Below, piece by piece: positions 7,033-9,228 of a stretch of 9,228 nt of DNA. The stretch's first letter is position 1; each line of letters begins with the position of its first letter. The translations under genes and the position numbers were made by a program. The notes below the pieces were generated by a model. The model had not been told where the DNA came from and made no database searches. It saw only the letters and a list, made by a program, of their open reading frames with translations. Source of the DNA: JBGOTP01 sp041476545 (GTDB lineage: Bacteria > Acidobacteriota > Vicinamibacteria > Vicinamibacterales > CAVVIG01); the NCBI GenBank assembly GCA_041476545.1, contig JBGOTP010000205.1, positions 1-9,228 of the forward strand. Reading direction: 5' to 3'.

Positions 7033-9228
7033 ATGCGAGAGCGTCAACCGGTCTGGCTGCGCCTGGCTTCGCGGTTGTATCAACTGTGCGTTCGTTTGAC
7101 TCCTGAGCGATTCCGGGAGCGCTTCGGCCCGGAGTCCGAAGACGCCTTTCACCATCTCGTCGAGGACACGCTCCAGAACCGCGGATCCGGCGCCGCCATG
7201 ACAGCGGCCGCCGCGGCGTGCGGCGATGTCGCGCGGACCGGCATCGTCGAGCACAGCGCGAGCTGGCGCAGCGCCCTGCTGTCTGGCACGGCGACCGATA
7301 TCAAGCAGGCCACGCGCATCTGCTGGCGCGAGCCGATCCTCGCGACGGCCATCGCACTCACGCTCGCGCTCGTCTCGGGACCCGCGATTGCGATCTCCAG
7401 CGTGCTGTATCAGGTCGTTCTTGCGCCGCTCCCGTATCCGGACGCGGAACGGCTGGTCGTGATTGGCTATCGATATCCTGGCGGCTTCGCACAATACCTG
7501 ACCGCCGCCAGCGTCTCGGACTACCGCGCCGTCCGCGCGTTTTCGACTGTTGGGGGCATTGCGCGATACCTGGCGACGGTGGCGCTGCGAGGCAACGTAG
7601 AGCGCTTGCCGGACTACAGGATCACTGCTGGCCTGTTGTCGGGCCTGGGTGTGCCTTTTGTTGCGGGACGGGATATCCAGCGCGGTGAGCCCGACGCCGT
7701 GGTAACGCGTGCATTTGCGCAGGCCAGATTTGGGAGCGAGACGGCTGCCGTCGGTCAGACGATGGTGGTAGATGGTCAGACGCTGACGATCGTCGGCGTG
7801 CTGGCGTATCGGCCGCCATTGCCGGGCCCACCAGGCATTGATCTTTTCGTCCCGCACGTCAACGCTGACAGGCCGGATCCCACAAGGGGAGGGGGAAATA
7901 CGGTCGTCATCGCGAGACTCAACGCGGAGAGTTCCGTTGATATTGCCCTCGAGCAATCCAGGGCGGTTGCCGTTGGGGTGACGAAGAGATTTGCGAGACC
8001 GGATGTCACGCCGGAGCTGATGCCGCTCGGCAGGGCCATCAGCGGTTCGCTGCGCTCGCCGCTCTTGATGTTCTTCGGTGCGGTGGCGGTTGTTTTCCTT
8101 CTTGCAGTGACGAGCCTGGCGAGCCTTGTGCTCGCGCGCGCGGCATCGCGCGCGTCGGACGTTGCGGTCCGGACCTCGCTTGGCGCCTCGCGGTGGCAGT
8201 TGATCCGATCGTGGATGTTCGAGGGTGCTGCCCTCGCGCTGCCGGGCGTCGCATTGGGAACGTGGCTCGGTGATGTGCTGCTGCGCTACGGTCGCACGGC
8301 CCTTCCCACGGGGTTGGTTCCGGTTCCGTTGCCGGAAACGGGCGTACTCGGACCGGCGATGGTGGCCGCCGCGGCGCTTGTCGCGTTCACGGCGGTGATC
8401 TTTGCTCTTTCACCCATTGCGGCCGGCTTGCTCCACGCCGCCTCGCCCCTTCGACTTGCCGGCGGGAGCACAGCTGGCAGGAGGAGCATCCATTTTCAAT
8501 CTCTGCTCATCGTTGTCCAGGTGGCGCTGAGCCTGGTCCTCGTCACGTCCGCGGCATGGCTGTCGATCAGTCTGTGGCGCACCCTCTCGCGTCCGCTCGG
8601 TTTCGACGCCGCGAATCTCGTGACGGTTCAAACACAGTCTGCGCAACCGCGAGCGGTGCAGATCGATCTGGTCCGACGGGTGCTCACGCGGCTGCGCCAG
8701 CTCGACTCCGATCCGGTCGAGCGCGTGGCGATCTCGTCCAGTCTGCCGGGTGTCTACGCGAACATGTTCGTTCCCCTTCGCATCCGCCCGGATCAACCGG
8801 TGCTCAGTATCAACGACCGTCCGACACTCGCGCTGACGACGATTTCAACCAGCTACTTCCAAGTGCTCAATATCCCGCTGCTCCAGGGGCGCGCTTTTAC
8901 GGCGCAGGACGAAGCCGCACCACAGACGTCGATCATCGTCAGCCGTTCGTTTGCCGCGAAGTGGTTGCCGGAGGGCGCTGTCGGTCATGTCGTGACGCTG
9001 TCCAGAGACGATCGCCGCGAGGTGATTGGCGTGGTCGAGGATGTGCACGCCAGCAGCCTGGTGCAGGACAGCGCGCCGCAAGCCTATCTGCCCCTGACAG
9101 AATCATTGATTGCCGCCACGCCCTCAAACTATCTGATCCGCTCCTCAAGGTCCGCCGGCGTGCTTCGCGCCGACATTACCGCCATGATTCGAGAGATCGA
9201 TCCGACGGCATCGGTCGTGGTCGCATCG
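7033..9228 (+). CDS. ADOP-type ABC transporter permease (MacB/FtsX-like), 3' end outside window
   Basis: The frame is open from ATG 7033 to the last base, giving 732 residues without a stop. Residues about 10-50 (SRLYQLCVRLTPERFRERFG) are the N-terminal prefix segment seen in acidobacterial ADOP permeases. A MacB-type periplasmic core domain follows the first membrane helix (about 103-126) and contains APLPYPDAERLV. Helices at about 344-366, 397-417 and 439-460 form the first FtsX domain, with the cytoplasmic VRTSLGASRWQLIRSWMFEG segment (379-398). A further helix (about 489-514) leads into a second periplasmic core domain (SYFQVLNIPLLQGRAF, and FAAKWLPEGAVG). The second FtsX domain, about 100 or more residues, should lie beyond the window. 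Such proteins belong to the MacB/LolCDE superfamily, which couples ATP hydrolysis to efflux or mechanical work in the envelope; this gene's substrate is unknown. No ATPase gene is visible upstream, as expected for orphan permeases. The start is chosen because the prefix segment begins within ten residues of it. Confidence 0.92.
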   Translation, partial: MRERQPVWLRLASRLYQLCVRLTPERFRERFGPESEDAFHHLVEDTLQNRGSGAAMTAAAAACGDVARTGIVEHSASWRSALLSGTATDIKQATRICWREPILATAIALTLALVSGPAIAISSVLYQVVLAPLPYPDAERLVVIGYRYPGGFAQYLTAASVSDYRAVRAFSTVGGIARYLATVALRGNVERLPDYRITAGLLSGLGVPFVAGRDIQRGEPDAVVTRAFAQARFGSETAAVGQTMVVDGQTLTIVGVLAYRPPLPGPPGIDLFVPHVNADRPDPTRGGGNTVVIARLNAESSVDIALEQSRAVAVGVTKRFARPDVTPELMPLGRAISGSLRSPLLMFFGAVAVVFLLAVTSLASLVLARAASRASDVAVRTSLGASRWQLIRSWMFEGAALALPGVALGTWLGDVLLRYGRTALPTGLVPVPLPETGVLGPAMVAAAALVAFTAVIFALSPIAAGLLHAASPLRLAGGSTAGRRSIHFQSLLIVVQVALSLVLVTSAAWLSISLWRTLSRPLGFDAANLVTVQTQSAQPRAVQIDLVRRVLTRLRQLDSDPVERVAISSSLPGVYANMFVPLRIRPDQPVLSINDRPTLALTTISTSYFQVLNIPLLQGRAFTAQDEAAPQTSIIVSRSFAAKWLPEGAVGHVVTLSRDDRREVIGVVEDVHASSLVQDSAPQAYLPLTESLIAATPSNYLIRSSRSAGVLRADITAMIREIDPTASVVVAS

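Noticed and set aside
4803..7106. 767-codon forward ORF overlapping the DUF2339 gene in another frame
   Set aside because: Its translation is Arg-rich and low in hydrophobic order, with no domain. The in-phase frame gives a regular polytopic protein with family motifs, so this is a by-product of high third-position GC.
6661..7956. 431-codon minus-strand ORF across the DUF2339/permease junction
   Set aside because: It runs through the promoter palindrome and antisense to two recognisable proteins, and its product is Arg/Asp/Gln-rich with no family signature.
8133..8154. Alternating CG run forming an inverted repeat (10 bases, 4-base loop, 8 bases), potential hairpin or Z-DNA
   Set aside because: It encodes the Ala/Arg-rich loop before the conserved VRTSLGASRWQL segment of the permease. 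GCG and CGC codon choice explains it.
1..9228. A multi-gene novel defence, mobile or biosynthetic system
   Set aside because: The five genes belong to known families, change orientation, and have no shared pathway. There are no transposase, integrase, CRISPR, toxin-antitoxin or nuclease-helicase hallmarks. The secreted nuclease is a standard S1/P1 enzyme.

Overview
The window is GC-rich (about 62-72% in most stretches I counted by hand) and densely coding. It holds five protein genes, two of them cut by the window edges. Three features together point to an Acidobacteriota genome, possibly the Vicinamibacteria branch: a Hanks-type kinase fused to a TolB/FlgO-like domain and TPR repeats, an ADOP-type (MacB/FtsX-like) permease, and -10 elements lying almost on the start codons. 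This placement is inferred from gene content alone. There is no rRNA or other phylogenetic marker in the window.

Layout: (1) 1-987 (+) is the C-terminal part of a CocE/NonD-family serine hydrolase whose start lies upstream of the window. (2) 1027-3303 (+) is a 758-residue cytosolic serine/threonine kinase with a TolB/FlgO-like middle domain and a TPR tail, with a TATAGAAT element just before its ATG. (3) 3361-4197 (-), convergent with the kinase, is a secreted S1/P1-type zinc nuclease that keeps every metal ligand. It has a perfect TATAAT box on its strand. (4) 4324-6990 (+), divergent from the nuclease, is a very large polytopic DUF2339 membrane protein. (5) 7033 to the window end (+) is an ADOP-type ABC permease, open at the 3' side. 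Its start region carries a perfect 10-bp inverted repeat built from two copies of the self-complementary octamer ACTATAGT.

The genes do not form an obvious pathway or single operon. Orientation changes (+ + - + +) and separate promoter-like elements suggest mostly independent units. I do not see RNA genes, CRISPR, insertion sequences, attachment sites or convincing terminators, and no intergenic gap exceeds about 130 bases. I found no clear novel multi-gene system. The most noteworthy signal is the double-octamer palindrome in the permease promoter, which looks like an operator for a regulator not encoded here.
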